64,000 nucleotides of DNA from Devosia marina. Lineage in GTDB: Bacteria > Pseudomonadota > Alphaproteobacteria > Rhizobiales > Devosiaceae. The DNA lies in assembly GCF_009758415.1 (NCBI RefSeq), contig NZ_WQRF01000001.1:1364001-1428000 (forward strand), given 5' to 3'. Positions 37,045-46,460 of this stretch are shown here, one piece after another. Within the stretch, counting starts at the first letter, position 1. Each line of letters starts with the position of its first letter. Under the pieces are notes generated by a model, which was given only the letters and a program-made list of their open reading frames with translations, was not told the origin of the DNA and ran no database searches. Both the position numbers and the translations under genes were made by a program.

Positions 37045-38487
37045 CTACCCCTTGATCGCCGCCGCGACCACTTCGTGGTCCGAAAAGTGCGACTTGGTGG
37101 TGCCCACGATCTGATAGGTCTCGTGCCCCTTGCCGGCCACCAGCAACACATCGCCCGGCTTGAGCGATTTGACGGCCTCTTCAATGGCCTGCTTACGGTC
37201 ACCAATCTCCCTCGCCCCCTTGGCCCCAGCGAGCACTTCGGCGCGGATCGCGGCCGGGTCCTCGGTGCGTGGATTGTCGTCCGTGACAATCACCACATCG
37301 GCAAGATCGCTGGCAATTTCGCCCATTTGAGGGCGCTTGCCCTTGTCCCGGTCCCCGCCGCAGCCAAACACCACCTGCAGCCTGTTCTTGGCATAGGGCC
37401 GCAGAGTCTGCAGTGCCACGCGCAGCGCTTCGGGCTTATGCGAATAATCCACGAAGATCGCCGCCCCATTATGCTCGGCCACCAGCTCCAACCGGCCGCG
37501 GGCGCCCACCAGCTCCGGCAACGCGGCGAAGGCATCCGCCTTGTCCACACCCGCCGACATGGCCAGAGCCGCCGCGATCAGCGCATTGGACACCTGGAAC
37601 TCGCCCGGGATCTTGAGATGGAAACTGACCTTCTCACCGATATGGCGCACTTCCACGCGCTGCCCATAGCCTTCCGGCTCGATCGAGAGAATTTCCATAT
37701 ATGCGCCTTCGCGCCCCACCGTCAGCAGTGTCGCACTGGCCGAGAGCGCCGCGAACATGAACTGCTCATGCTCTGGGTCATCGACATTGACGATCGCCGC
37801 GCCCCCATCCACCAGCAGATCGGTGAACAGCCGCAACTTGGCATTGCGGTATTCGTCCATGTCCTTGTGATAGTCGAGATGATCGCGGCTGAGATTGGTG
37901 AAGGCCACCGCTTCAAAATGCACGCCATCAAGCCGATGCTGGTCCAGCCCATGGCTCGAGGCCTCAAGCGCCACATGATCGATCCCCTGCGCCTTGAGCG
38001 CCCGCATCGCTTGGTGCAGCGTGCGTGAATCCGGCGTGGTCAGCGCGCCTTCAATGACGCGCTTCGAGGTTTCGATGCCCAACGTGCCGATACTGGCGCC
38101 AGGCACCCCGGCATGGTCCCAGATCTGGCGCACGAATGAGGCGACCGAGGTCTTGCCATTGGTGCCCGTCACCGCCACAAGGATTTCCGGCTGCGGTTCG
38201 AACACGCGGCTGGCCGCACGCGCATAGGACGCCCGCACATCCTTGACGATGATCACCGGAACGCCGGGATCCCCCGGCGGGGCAGTATCGGTCACAACGG
38301 CCAATGCACCGCGCTGGACTGCATCCGCCACGAATTGATTGCCATGCACCTTGGCGCCCGGCAGCGCAAAGAAAATATCGCCCGGTTCAATCCGGCGGCT
38401 ATCCGAATTCAGCCCGAAGACCGCGCCGAGACCCTTTTTGGGGCGGGCGCCGGACCCTTCGAGCAACTGGGTTACACTGATAGACAC
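37045..38487 (-). CDS. murE: UDP-MurNAc-tripeptide synthetase MurE (meso-DAP type)
   Basis: A 480-residue Mur ligase that adds the third stem residue. The ATP loop AVTGTNGKTSVASFVRQIW, LEASSHGLDQHRLDG and FTNLSRDHLDYHKDMDEY are present. DDNPRTEDPAAI contains the DNPR motif that marks meso-diaminopimelate enzymes. The C-terminal LVAGKGHETYQIV is typical. It starts three bases after the ftsI stop. Confidence 0.95.
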   Translation of the reverse strand: MSISVTQLLEGSGARPKKGLGAVFGLNSDSRRIEPGDIFFALPGAKVHGNQFVADAVQRGALAVVTDTAPPGDPGVPVIIVKDVRASYARAASRVFEPQPEILVAVTGTNGKTSVASFVRQIWDHAGVPGASIGTLGIETSKRVIEGALTTPDSRTLHQAMRALKAQGIDHVALEASSHGLDQHRLDGVHFEAVAFTNLSRDHLDYHKDMDEYRNAKLRLFTDLLVDGGAAIVNVDDPEHEQFMFAALSASATLLTVGREGAYMEILSIEPEGYGQRVEVRHIGEKVSFHLKIPGEFQVSNALIAAALAMSAGVDKADAFAALPELVGARGRLELVAEHNGAAIFVDYSHKPEALRVALQTLRPYAKNRLQVVFGCGGDRDKGKRPQMGEIASDLADVVIVTDDNPRTEDPAAIRAEVLAGAKGAREIGDRKQAIEEAVKSLKPGDVLLVAGKGHETYQIVGTTKSHFSDHEVVAAAIKG

Positions 38488-38490
38488 CGA

Positions 38491-40227
38491 TCAGAATCCT
38501 TCTGGATAGAGTTGTCTGACTTCCGCAGGCACGATCTGCTGATCGACCGCTTCGCTGAAGTCCGGGGCAATTCCGAGCATTGGGGCGACACGCTGGACGA
38601 CACGGCCGGTCAACGTGCCGGCATTCCAGCCAGCCGTCGTGCCCGATTGGGCGTTTTCCGCCTTGGGCTCGTCCACCATGATCACCATGGTGTAGCGCGG
38701 ATTGTCGAGTGGGAAGGCCGAAGCGAAGAAATTGGTCACCTTGCTGGACGAATAGCGCCCATCCACCACCTTTTCCGCCGTACCGGTCTTACCCCCCACG
38801 CGATAGCCCTGCGCAGCCTTGTTCATTCGCGATCCCGACCCACCCGTCGAAATCGCATTGAGCCGCATCAGATAGCGCAGATAGGCGCTGGTCTCGGGCC
38901 GCAGCACTCGCTCGTAAAGCGCCTCGGCCTCGGCGATATCGCGCTTGTAGAGCGTCGGGGCAATATAGTTGCCGCCATTCACGAAGGCCGCATAGGCCGT
39001 GGCCATATGGAGCGGCGACACAGACAGGCCGTGACCGAACGAAGCCGTGGCCGCGCCCACTTCCGAAAAACTGTCCGGCACCGTCGGCACGCGCATTTCA
39101 GGCAGTTCGAACTCCACGCGCTTGTCGAATTTCATGCGGCTGAGGAAGGCACGGTAATTGTCCTTGCCCATGGCCTGCATGACGCGGATCGTGCCGATAT
39201 TTGAAGAATACTTATACACTTCAGGCAGCGCCAGAATGCGGTGCTTGCCGTGGAAGTCGTCGATTGTGTATCGGCCGAAACGAATACCGTAGCGCGCGTC
39301 GAACTCGTCCGTAATGGCCACTGCGCCGCTATCGAGCGCTCCCGCCATGGTCACCGTCTTGAAGATCGAGCCCGGCTCGAAAATACCCGATGTGATCCGA
39401 TTGAACGTGTCCTTCACCAGTGCCGTCGCCGGCTCATTCGGATTGAAATCTGGCACCGAGGCCAGTGCGATCACCTCGCCGGTATGAATGTCCAGCATCA
39501 CGCCAGCTGCCGCAACGGCCTGATAGCGCGTCATCGCGTCCATCAGCTGTTCGTGCAACACATGCTGCACACGCATGTCGACACTCAGCTCCACCGGCGT
39601 CAGCGCATTACCCCGCGCCAGCCCCAGCTCCTGCAACAGCGCCACCGATTCAGTGTCCATATGCCGCTCGATACCGGCAATGCCCTGATTGTCCACATTG
39701 GTGGAGCCCAGAATATGGGCGGCCTCGTTCATGCCTGGATAGAAGCGCTTGGATTCGGTGATGAAGTCGATGCCGGGAATGCCCAGCCGCATCACCGCTT
39801 CCTGGATGGCCGGGGTCAGTTCACGCTTGACCCAGACAAAACCCTGATCGCCGGTCAGCCGATCGCGCAACCAGTCCTCGTCGAGATCGGGTAGCACGGT
39901 GCGCAACTCGCGGACCGCTTCCTCCACATCGATGATCCGGCGCGGTTCGGCATAAAGCGAGGGAACGCGGATATCGACCGCCATTTCCAGCCCGTTGCGA
40001 TCCAGAATCGGTGGCCGCGTCGCGGTAATCGCATCGCGGGTCTGCCCCTCAATGGTCTGGTCGGTTTCGGCCATGCCCAACTGCACCAACCGGCCACTCA
40101 CCAGCCCCAGGCCGAGCACGACCGCAAGCACCATCCAGCGAATGCGGGCTTGAGTCAGGTTTCCGCGCTGTTTGCGGGCCCCCTCGATTGCAATAGTCGG
40201 CACATGGCCCTCTGTGATGGCAGCCAT
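38491..40227 (-). CDS. ftsI: Septal peptidoglycan transpeptidase FtsI (PBP3)
   Basis: A 578-residue class B penicillin-binding protein. A cytosolic N-terminus and one membrane segment (IRWMVLAVVLGLGLVSGRLVQLG) precede the dimerisation domain and the transpeptidase domain. The active-site motifs are in order: S-x-x-K in PGSIFKTVTMAG, S-x-N in YKYSSNIGTIR and K-T-G in VGGKTGTAEKV. No PASTA domains are present. It shares its start with the ftsL stop region (overlap at 40227) and is probably translationally coupled to ftsL. Confidence 0.95.
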   Translation of the reverse strand: MAAITEGHVPTIAIEGARKQRGNLTQARIRWMVLAVVLGLGLVSGRLVQLGMAETDQTIEGQTRDAITATRPPILDRNGLEMAVDIRVPSLYAEPRRIIDVEEAVRELRTVLPDLDEDWLRDRLTGDQGFVWVKRELTPAIQEAVMRLGIPGIDFITESKRFYPGMNEAAHILGSTNVDNQGIAGIERHMDTESVALLQELGLARGNALTPVELSVDMRVQHVLHEQLMDAMTRYQAVAAAGVMLDIHTGEVIALASVPDFNPNEPATALVKDTFNRITSGIFEPGSIFKTVTMAGALDSGAVAITDEFDARYGIRFGRYTIDDFHGKHRILALPEVYKYSSNIGTIRVMQAMGKDNYRAFLSRMKFDKRVEFELPEMRVPTVPDSFSEVGAATASFGHGLSVSPLHMATAYAAFVNGGNYIAPTLYKRDIAEAEALYERVLRPETSAYLRYLMRLNAISTGGSGSRMNKAAQGYRVGGKTGTAEKVVDGRYSSSKVTNFFASAFPLDNPRYTMVIMVDEPKAENAQSGTTAGWNAGTLTGRVVQRVAPMLGIAPDFSEAVDQQIVPAEVRQLYPEGF

Positions 40228-40610
40228 TATTCAATGACCTCCATCTCAAGAATGGCGTCGATCGGATCAATACCCTCGGAAATGGCAGCAAACAGGGCAT
40301 CCATCGCCGCAGTATCGGGTTTTGCCGGACGCATAGGCAGCGCCGTGAAGGCGCCAAACTGTTCCTGCTGCACAGGACCGATCGCCAGCTCTTCCTGATG
40401 CCGCTTGATGATGGGGTCGATATGGCCGGGCTGGTTCAGTACGGCCCAATCGGCCTTGAGCAGGGAAAGCTGCCCTTCCTGGTCTTCGATCTGAGTCGCC
40501 AGCGCAGTGCGTGCGGACGCTGTCCCCTCAATGGAAAATTTCAGCGCATAAACACCGGCCAGCATCACCACTGACACGAACAGTAAGAAGATGTTGAGAT
40601 TGCGGATCAT
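40227..40610 (-). CDS. ftsL: Cell division protein FtsL
   Basis: A 127-residue bitopic divisome protein. A short cytosolic N-terminus and a membrane helix ([21 protein letters not shown]) precede a periplasmic coiled coil ([29 protein letters not shown]), then an Asp/Glu-rich tail. It overlaps rsmH by four bases and ftsI by one. The identity rests on topology and position between rsmH and ftsI, plus the conserved [11 protein letters not shown]. Confidence 0.88.
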   Translation of the reverse strand: MIRNLNIFLLFVSVVMLAGVYALKFSIEGTASARTALATQIEDQEGQLSLLKADWAVLNQPGHIDPIIKRHQEELAIGPVQQEQFGAFTALPMRPAKPDTAAMDALFAAISEGIDPIDAILEMEVIE

Positions 40611-41620
40611 GCGGCGCCCCTGACCTGCGGGACACCCAGCCCGGAAAGGTCCACGGCGCGCGCAGCCTCGCTGGTCCGCACGCCGCTGCGCAGAACCGCC
40701 GAACGGGCCCGCGGATTGCGGACCAGCTCGGCCTTGCCCGATTTGATCGCCTTGGACACAGGCTGCCAGCGGCGAGGCGCTGTCTCGACCTGCGGCAGAT
40801 GGCGCGATGCCGTTGGCCCGCCTTTGTCGGGGTCGAAGAAGCGTTTGACGATGCGATCTTCAAGCGAGTGAAAGCTCACCACGGCCAGCCGCCCGCCTTC
40901 GGCGAGCAGCCGTTCGGCCGCAAACAGGCCCTCGACCAATTGATCGAACTCGCCATTGACCGCAATGCGCAGGGCCTGAAACGAGCGCGTCGCCGGGTGC
41001 GCATCACCTGGCTTGCGGCCAATGGCCTTTTCGATGATGCGCGCCAATTCCAGCGTGGTGGTAATTGGCGCCTCCTGCCGGGCCGCCACGATAAACTGGG
41101 CAATGCGGCGCGACTTGCGCTCTTCGCCATAGGCATAGAGCAGATTGGCCAGCGGCTCGGCTTCGAGTTCGTTGACCAGGTCCGCAGCGCTGGTGCCCGA
41201 CTTGCTCATGCGCATGTCGAGGGGGCCGTCCCGCATAAAGGAGAAACCGCGTTCCGCCTGGTCGAGCTGCATCGAGGACACACCGATATCGAGCACCACC
41301 GCATCCACCGCATCGAGACCGGCAACAAGCGTGTCCAGCTCGGAGAATGTACCGGCGACAAAAGTGAAGCGATCCGGAAACTCGGCCTTGAGAGCGTCAA
41401 CATGCGGCGCGACCGAAGGATCGCGATCGATGCCGATGACCTCGGCTCCGGCTTCCAGCATGGCCCGCGAATAGCCCCCTGCGCCGAAGGTGCCATCGAC
41501 TATGCGACGGCCCGCCACCGGCTCCAGCGCCGCCAGCACTTCTGCAAGCAGCACGGGCACATGCGGACCACCCGGCTCTTCGGTTTCGGGCAGGGAAGGC
41601 TTGCCCATATCCGCTAACAC
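40607..41620 (-). CDS. rsmH: 16S rRNA m4C1402 methyltransferase RsmH (MraW)
   Basis: A 337-residue SAM methyltransferase. The N-terminal [39 protein letters not shown] (position of the SAM loop near residues 45-60), [21 protein letters not shown] and the late [16 protein letters not shown] are diagnostic. It is the first gene of the dcw run. Upstream mraZ, the usual first gene, is absent; a divergent histidine kinase gene lies there instead. Confidence 0.95.
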   Translation of the reverse strand: MLADMGKPSLPETEEPGGPHVPVLLAEVLAALEPVAGRRIVDGTFGAGGYSRAMLEAGAEVIGIDRDPSVAPHVDALKAEFPDRFTFVAGTFSELDTLVAGLDAVDAVVLDIGVSSMQLDQAERGFSFMRDGPLDMRMSKSGTSAADLVNELEAEPLANLLYAYGEERKSRRIAQFIVAARQEAPITTTLELARIIEKAIGRKPGDAHPATRSFQALRIAVNGEFDQLVEGLFAAERLLAEGGRLAVVSFHSLEDRIVKRFFDPDKGGPTASRHLPQVETAPRRWQPVSKAIKSGKAELVRNPRARSAVLRSGVRTSEAARAVDLSGLGVPQVRGAA

Positions 41621-41812
41621 TCCACTCCGGCCGCCTCGGGCCGGTTACTTAAACTATTGGCCGATCTTGCACAGCGACGCTTAAGAATCTGTTTCCCATT
41701 CGCCGCAGGACCGCGCCAGGCGCACGTCATAAAAACCGGCCCCAGTTAATCTATGCATATTGCCCTATGCGTCACTTCGGGCGATGTAGAGGCACCTCCA
41801 ATAAGGAAAACC

Positions 41813-43309
41813 ATGCCGATCACCAGCAAGACATTCGTGCGGTCCACCGCCTTGCTGCTGCTCGTCGGCCTGCTGGCCCTCATGGGTATCGTGGGCACGA
41901 CGCTCTGGCTGGTCGAGCGGACCCAAGTCTATTTCAATGAAGTCGTAGAAGCCCGTGAAGCACGCGGCGCGACCGTAGACCTGCGTGCCCTTCTACAGGA
42001 CGCCGAGACCAGCCAGCGCGGCTTTGTCATCACCAGCGACCCGATTTATCTCGATCCGTACAACGACGCGCTGCCCCTCATCGCGGAAGCACTGGCGCGT
42101 CTCGACGCGGTTCTGGCACCTTATCCACAAGCTGCCGATCCACTGGCCCAGCTTCACGCTGATATCGACTTCAAACTGTCCGAAATGAACCGAACCATCG
42201 ATCTGGTCGCGGCAGGCCAGCGCGACCAAGCTATCGAGATTGTCGGCACGGACGCCGGCAACCAGGCCATGGAGCGAGCCCGATCCTTTTTCGAGGCGCT
42301 GATCAGCGCTGCGGACGTCAGGATCGATAGCGGTGTCCGGGACCAGCGCGATACGGCCAACCTGCTGCGTATCGTCTCCATTGTCGGCGCACTCGCCATA
42401 TTCGCGGTGATCGCCGGCGCCATCTGGGCAGTCCTGAGTTATACCCAGGAACTGGCCAATGCCCGCAAGGCAGTCGAGCAAGCCAATGCCGGGCTCGAAG
42501 AACGCGTGCGCGAGCGCACCGCCGACCTGGGCAAGGCCAACGAGGAAATCCAGCGCTTCGCCTACATCGTCACCCACGATTTGCGCGCCCCGCTCGTCAA
42601 TATCATGGGGTTCACGGCCGAGCTCGAAACCAGCGTCGAAGAGGTAAAGGCCTATATGGAAGATCAGGAGGTCAGCGCAGATGATCCGGTCGCCAGCCAG
42701 GCCCGGCTTGCCGCAACCGAAGACCTCCCCGAGGCGATAACCTTCATCCGCGCCGCCACGCGCAAGATGGACGGGCTGATCAACGCCATCCTCAAGATCT
42801 CCCGCGAAGGCCGACGCCAGCTCAAGCTTGAACCGGTCGAGTTGAATGAGATCGTCGAAGCCAGCGCAGCAGCGGTCCACCACCAGGTGGCCGAAAGCGA
42901 CGGCGCCATCGAAACCGATATCCGCGTCGGCCAGCTCATCACCGACCGCCTCTCGCTCGAGCAGATTCTGGGCAACATGCTGGACAATGCCGTCAAGTAC
43001 CGGGAACCCGAGCGCCCCTTGCGGGTTGATATTCGCGCCCGGCACGTTCCGGGCAATCGCGTGGTCATTGAGGTCGAGGACAATGGGCGAGGCATTGCCG
43101 ACACTGACCATGAACGCGTCTTTGAACTGTTCCGGCGCTCCGGCTCGCAGAACAATCCGGGCGAAGGCATTGGCCTCGCCCATGTCCGCACCATGGTGCG
43201 CAGCTTGGGCGGCGATGTAACATTGACCTCGCAATTGGGCAAAGGCACCACATTCACAATTAATCTGCCGCGCGATTCCCGCGGCTTTCTGGGGAGACTA
43301 GGCGCATGA
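41813..43309 (+). CDS. CHASE3 sensor histidine kinase
   Basis: A 498-residue membrane kinase. Two membrane segments (about 13-33 and 184-210) bracket a periplasmic CHASE3 domain (ARGATVDLRALLQDAETSQRGFVITSDPIYLDPYN). A coiled coil (ARKAVEQANAGLEERVRERTADL) leads to the H-box YIVTHDLRAPLVN with phospho-acceptor His255, then the ATPase boxes NMLDNAVKY, EDNGRGIAD and GEGIGLAHV. The insert of about 40 residues after the H-box is seen in phytochrome-type kinases. The ATG at 41813 follows AAGGA. It overlaps the next gene by four bases. Confidence 0.92.
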   Translation: MPITSKTFVRSTALLLLVGLLALMGIVGTTLWLVERTQVYFNEVVEAREARGATVDLRALLQDAETSQRGFVITSDPIYLDPYNDALPLIAEALARLDAVLAPYPQAADPLAQLHADIDFKLSEMNRTIDLVAAGQRDQAIEIVGTDAGNQAMERARSFFEALISAADVRIDSGVRDQRDTANLLRIVSIVGALAIFAVIAGAIWAVLSYTQELANARKAVEQANAGLEERVRERTADLGKANEEIQRFAYIVTHDLRAPLVNIMGFTAELETSVEEVKAYMEDQEVSADDPVASQARLAATEDLPEAITFIRAATRKMDGLINAILKISREGRRQLKLEPVELNEIVEASAAAVHHQVAESDGAIETDIRVGQLITDRLSLEQILGNMLDNAVKYREPERPLRVDIRARHVPGNRVVIEVEDNGRGIADTDHERVFELFRRSGSQNNPGEGIGLAHVRTMVRSLGGDVTLTSQLGKGTTFTINLPRDSRGFLGRLGA

Positions 43310-43749
43310 ACAATGCACGGCCCGTCACCATCATTATGGTCGAGGACGATGAAGGCCACGCCCGCCTCATCGAGAAGAACATCCGCCGCGCCGGCGTCGC
43401 CAACGAGATCGTGCCCTTCACCAATGGCACCGACGCGGTCGCCTATCTGATGGGGCCGGACGGTTCGGGCCTGGTCAACAAGGGCCGGCAGTTGCTGGTG
43501 CTGCTCGACCTCAACCTGCCCGACATGACCGGCATCGACATCCTCGAAAAGGTCAAGAACAACGAGCACACCAAGCGCTCACCGGTCGTTGTGCTCACCA
43601 CCACCGATGACCAGCGCGAGATCCAGCGCTGCTACGATCTGGGCGCCAATGTCTATATCACCAAGCCGGTCGACTATGACGGCTTTGCCAACGCCATCAA
43701 GCAGCTTGGCTTGTTCTTCTCCGTGATGCAGATCCCCGAGACCGAATAG
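43306..43749 (+). CDS. Single-domain response regulator
   Basis: A 147-residue receiver of the Rcp1 type. The acidic pocket VEDDEGHA, phospho-acceptor Asp68 in LLDLNLPDMTG, the Thr switch VLTTTDDQREI and Lys in YITKPVDYDGF are present. No output domain follows. It overlaps the CHASE3 kinase by ATGA and is followed three bases later by the receiver-kinase, so it probably carries phosphate from the first kinase to another protein. Confidence 0.93.
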   Translation: MNNARPVTIIMVEDDEGHARLIEKNIRRAGVANEIVPFTNGTDAVAYLMGPDGSGLVNKGRQLLVLLDLNLPDMTGIDILEKVKNNEHTKRSPVVVLTTTDDQREIQRCYDLGANVYITKPVDYDGFANAIKQLGLFFSVMQIPETE

Positions 43750-43752
43750 CTG

Positions 43753-44784
43753 ATGCCGAGCCGCACACCGCATGTCCTCTACATCGATGACGATCCAGGC
43801 CTGATCCGTCTGGTCGAAAAGGCCATGCAGCGGCGCGGCTACATCTTCTCGCATGCCCAGTCCGGCGAAGAGGGCCTCGAACTGATCCGCAATGGTGTCA
43901 TCGACGTCGTCGCGCTCGATCATTACCTGCCCACCGGCACCGGCCTAGACGTGCTCGCCGGCATGGAAGGCCTGGAAGACCGCCCGGCCACAGTCTATGT
44001 CACCGGCTCCTCGGAAATGTCGATTGCCGTCAACGCGCTCAAGGCCGGCGCCACCGATTTCGTGCCCAAATCCGGCTCGGAAGACTTCATGCCCCTGCTG
44101 CTGTCCGCCATCGACCACGCCATCGAGCATGTGCGCCTCACCCGCGCCAAGGCCAAGGCCGAGCGCGAAGTGGAAGACGCCCGCGACCGCGCCGAAATGC
44201 TGCTTGGCGAGGTCAATCATCGCGTCGGCAATTCGCTGGCCATGGTCGCCGCCCTGGTGGGCCTGCAGTCCAATGCCCTTGATGACCCCGAGGCCAAGCG
44301 CGCTTTGGCTGAAACCCAGGTGCGCATCCAGGCCATCGCTGGCGTGCACCGCCACCTCTACACCTCCGACGATGTGCGCAATGTGCAGATGGGCGAGTAC
44401 ATCAACAGCCTGATCGGCGAATTGGAAAATTCCCTGCAGGCCGAAGGCAGCACCGCCAGCATCCGCGTCGATGTCGAAGGCTTCCCCCTGCCCACAGAAA
44501 AAGTGGCCTCGCTCGGCGTCATCGTTACCGAGCTGGTCACCAACGCCCTCAAATATGCCTATCTCGACCGCGACCCGGGCGAAGTGCGCATCAATATGCG
44601 CCGCGACGGCACCCAGGTGCGCCTGGTGGTCGAAGATGACGGCATTGGCTGGACCGGCAATGGCAAGCCGCAGGGCACGGGCCTGGGCAGCCGCATCGTC
44701 AAGGCCATGGCCGCGAGCCTCGATGCCAGCGTCGAATATGGCGAAGGCCCTGGCACCCAGGTCGTGGTGACCTTCGAAGGCTAG
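43753..44784 (+). CDS. Receiver-HisKA_2 hybrid histidine kinase
   Basis: A 343-residue cytosolic protein. The receiver (YIDDDPGLIRLVEKAMQRRGY, Asp56 in VVALDHYLPTGTG, VTGSSEMSIAV, FVPKSGSEDF) is followed by a coiled coil and a HisKA_2-type H-box EVNHRVGNSLAMVAALVGLQ with His156. The ATPase region is VIVTELVTNALKYAYLD, VVEDDGIGW and GTGLGSRIVKAMA. Kinases of this type often pair with small receivers and with PhyR-type general stress pathways; that link is not shown here. Last gene of the three-gene signalling operon. Confidence 0.9.
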   Translation: MPSRTPHVLYIDDDPGLIRLVEKAMQRRGYIFSHAQSGEEGLELIRNGVIDVVALDHYLPTGTGLDVLAGMEGLEDRPATVYVTGSSEMSIAVNALKAGATDFVPKSGSEDFMPLLLSAIDHAIEHVRLTRAKAKAEREVEDARDRAEMLLGEVNHRVGNSLAMVAALVGLQSNALDDPEAKRALAETQVRIQAIAGVHRHLYTSDDVRNVQMGEYINSLIGELENSLQAEGSTASIRVDVEGFPLPTEKVASLGVIVTELVTNALKYAYLDRDPGEVRINMRRDGTQVRLVVEDDGIGWTGNGKPQGTGLGSRIVKAMAASLDASVEYGEGPGTQVVVTFEG

Positions 44785-44937
44785 GCACCCACCGCCACGC
44801 TCGGCTGCGCCAGCAGCAACGGTCCCTGCGCCACCGGCATGGTCACCACCATTCCGCCCGTCTCGACCAGCACCTCGTCTGGCCCGGGCACCGGTTTGGG
44901 TGCTCGACAATTTCGATCACGTCAGGAGCGCCGTAAC
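44781..44937 (-). pseudogene. Remnant of a quinone oxidoreductase / zinc-type dehydrogenase
   Basis: On the minus strand YGAPDVIEIVE, the start of a quinone oxidoreductase, reads in one frame. It continues one base out of frame as APKPVPGPDEVLVETGG, again typical. The frame then runs into MVVTMPVAQGPLLLAQPSVAVGA and a stop, which resembles a later part of the same family (the GG-x-V-V and LLLAQ strands). The piece is far too short for an intact enzyme (about 320 residues). The simplest reading is a decayed gene with a frameshift and a large internal deletion. Confidence 0.5.
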
Positions 44938-45011
44938 ATTTTTTTACAAATCGACGCGATCCATCTGGCCACCCAAGCGTTCAACTCACTCATCCCAGGA
45001 GGAGACGGAAC

Positions 45012-45398
45012 GTGTATACTTTCGACAAGCAACTGCCTGACACCGCATTTGACGCGGCCGTAACGCGCACCAAACAGGTCCTGGCCGACAACGGCTTTGG
45101 CGTCCTGAGCGAGATAGACGTTCAGAAGACCATGAAGTCCAAGCTGGACGCCGACCTGCCCGGATACCTGATCCTTGGCGCCTGCAACCCGAAAATGGCA
45201 TTCGAGGCATTGAAGCTCGAACCCCGGGTCGGCGCCATGCTGCCGTGCAATGTAATCGTCCGCGAACAGGAAAACGGCGTGGTCGAAGTCAGCGCCATTG
45301 ATCCTGTCGCCTCAATGCAGGCCATCGGCAATGCGGAACTGCAAGCCGTGGCCGGCAAGGTTCAGGCCATGCTCTCCGATGTCGTAAAGGCGCTCTAG
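45012..45398 (+). CDS. DUF302 domain protein
   Basis: A 128-residue single-domain protein of the DUF302 family: FDAAVTRTKQVLADNGFGVLSEIDVQKTMKSKL, YLILGACNPKMAFEALKLEPRVGAMLPCNVIVRE, then an acidic strand and helix. It starts with GTG, preceded by a strong AGGAGGAG. The family folds as a dimeric alpha-beta unit; its function is not established. It is probably cytosolic and transcribed alone. Confidence 0.92.
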   Translation: MYTFDKQLPDTAFDAAVTRTKQVLADNGFGVLSEIDVQKTMKSKLDADLPGYLILGACNPKMAFEALKLEPRVGAMLPCNVIVREQENGVVEVSAIDPVASMQAIGNAELQAVAGKVQAMLSDVVKAL

Positions 45399-45498
45399 CG
45401 ACGGAGAACGAGTGCCTAGTGGCAGATGTGGGGTGGATAGAAGACAGGCTGGTTTAGTGTAAAACTTCGCCCTTGCAGACATGGGTAAGGAGCGCGCC

Positions 45499-46104
45499 AT
45501 GCCACTAGGGGCAGGACACGGGGGCCGAGTAGTCGACGCGACCGAAGCGATATCAACGGCTGCTCGGGCGCGGCTGATTGCCATCGACGGCTTGCCAGTG
45601 AGCGGCAAAAGCACTCTCGCTGACCAGATGATTGAGGCTATTGGTGCCGAAGCGATCTACTTGGATGATTTCGTAAAGCCGGAAGCACAGTGGCGCGGCT
45701 CAGTCGAGCCAAGCTTTCCTTTCCCGTACATCCGCTATGGAGATTTTCTCAACACAGTGCAAACACTGCACCGTGACGGCAACTGTTCATATTTCCCGTA
45801 TGACTGGAGCACCGGACGCGCAGTGGAGAAGGCCCGGCACGTCACCTTGGCCCAACCGGTCATTATTGAGGGAGTGTCATCGTTGCACCCTGATTTGAAG
45901 CCCCTCTACGACATATCATTCTGGGTAGAAAGTGACGCCAAGAGCACGCTGCTGGCAAGCTTGGAGCGTGGTGTTGGAGACTGGGCCGACGAATGGCGAT
46001 ACCTCTTCATGCCTTGCGTTGAAGTGTATCTAGGAAGCAACCCAAGGGATCGCGCCGACTATATCGTCATGGGGCGCGGGTACTCGGAAATGTCCGTTTC
46101 GTAG
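45499..46104 (+). CDS. P-loop kinase-like protein
   Basis: A 201-residue P-loop NTPase with uridine-kinase-like features. The Walker A is GLPVSGKSTLADQM, then YLDDFVKPEAQW, a hydrophobic IIEGVSSLHPDLKPLYDISFWVES and a C-terminal RDRADYIVMG. These match the order in uridine kinase and related small kinases. The substrate is unknown. The DNA is visibly less GC-rich and uses rarer codons (tta, gta, cca, aca) than its neighbours, suggesting recent acquisition. The ATG at 45499 has GGAG seven bases upstream; one at 45481 is also in frame. Confidence 0.72.
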   Translation: MPLGAGHGGRVVDATEAISTAARARLIAIDGLPVSGKSTLADQMIEAIGAEAIYLDDFVKPEAQWRGSVEPSFPFPYIRYGDFLNTVQTLHRDGNCSYFPYDWSTGRAVEKARHVTLAQPVIIEGVSSLHPDLKPLYDISFWVESDAKSTLLASLERGVGDWADEWRYLFMPCVEVYLGSNPRDRADYIVMGRGYSEMSVS

Positions 46105-46349
46105 GCGCGCACCACACTCGTCGACGGCAGACATGGGCTCGATATCTGCCGCTGAGCAAAAAAGTAATCCCCGCCCCAAAATCCTCCCCTATCCTCCTCC
46201 CATCCCCGTCGCACACGCGGCCCCGACGCAGGGCCGGATGGGGAGGCCGGGAAGAGGGGCGCCTCTTTACGCGGGTAGAAGCTCGGCAGCCGGACCTGCG
46301 ACAACGGTACCGCCTGAATCCGGACCCGTGGAAAATCCGTGTTTCCGTG

Positions 46350-46404
46350 ACGAACGGCCAGTGGCTCGTTCTACCTCGTTTCGGAAGGGCCACTGGCCGT
46401 TCGT
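46350..46404. repeat. Perfect 16-bp inverted repeat
   Basis: ACGAACGGCCAGTGGC at 46350-46365 is exactly mirrored at 46389-46404, with a 23-base loop. It lies in the long gap 46105-46722. No T-run follows, so a simple terminator is unlikely. Confidence 0.75.
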
Positions 46405-46460
46405 TACCGTGCAACCGCGACGCCGCAGGGCCGGGCGGCTTCGAACCATGCCCGAAGGGC

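Noticed and set aside
35995..38028. 677-residue plus-strand open frame across murF and murE
   Set aside because: It is antisense to two clear Mur ligases and crosses their intergenic repeat. High GC favours such long shadows.
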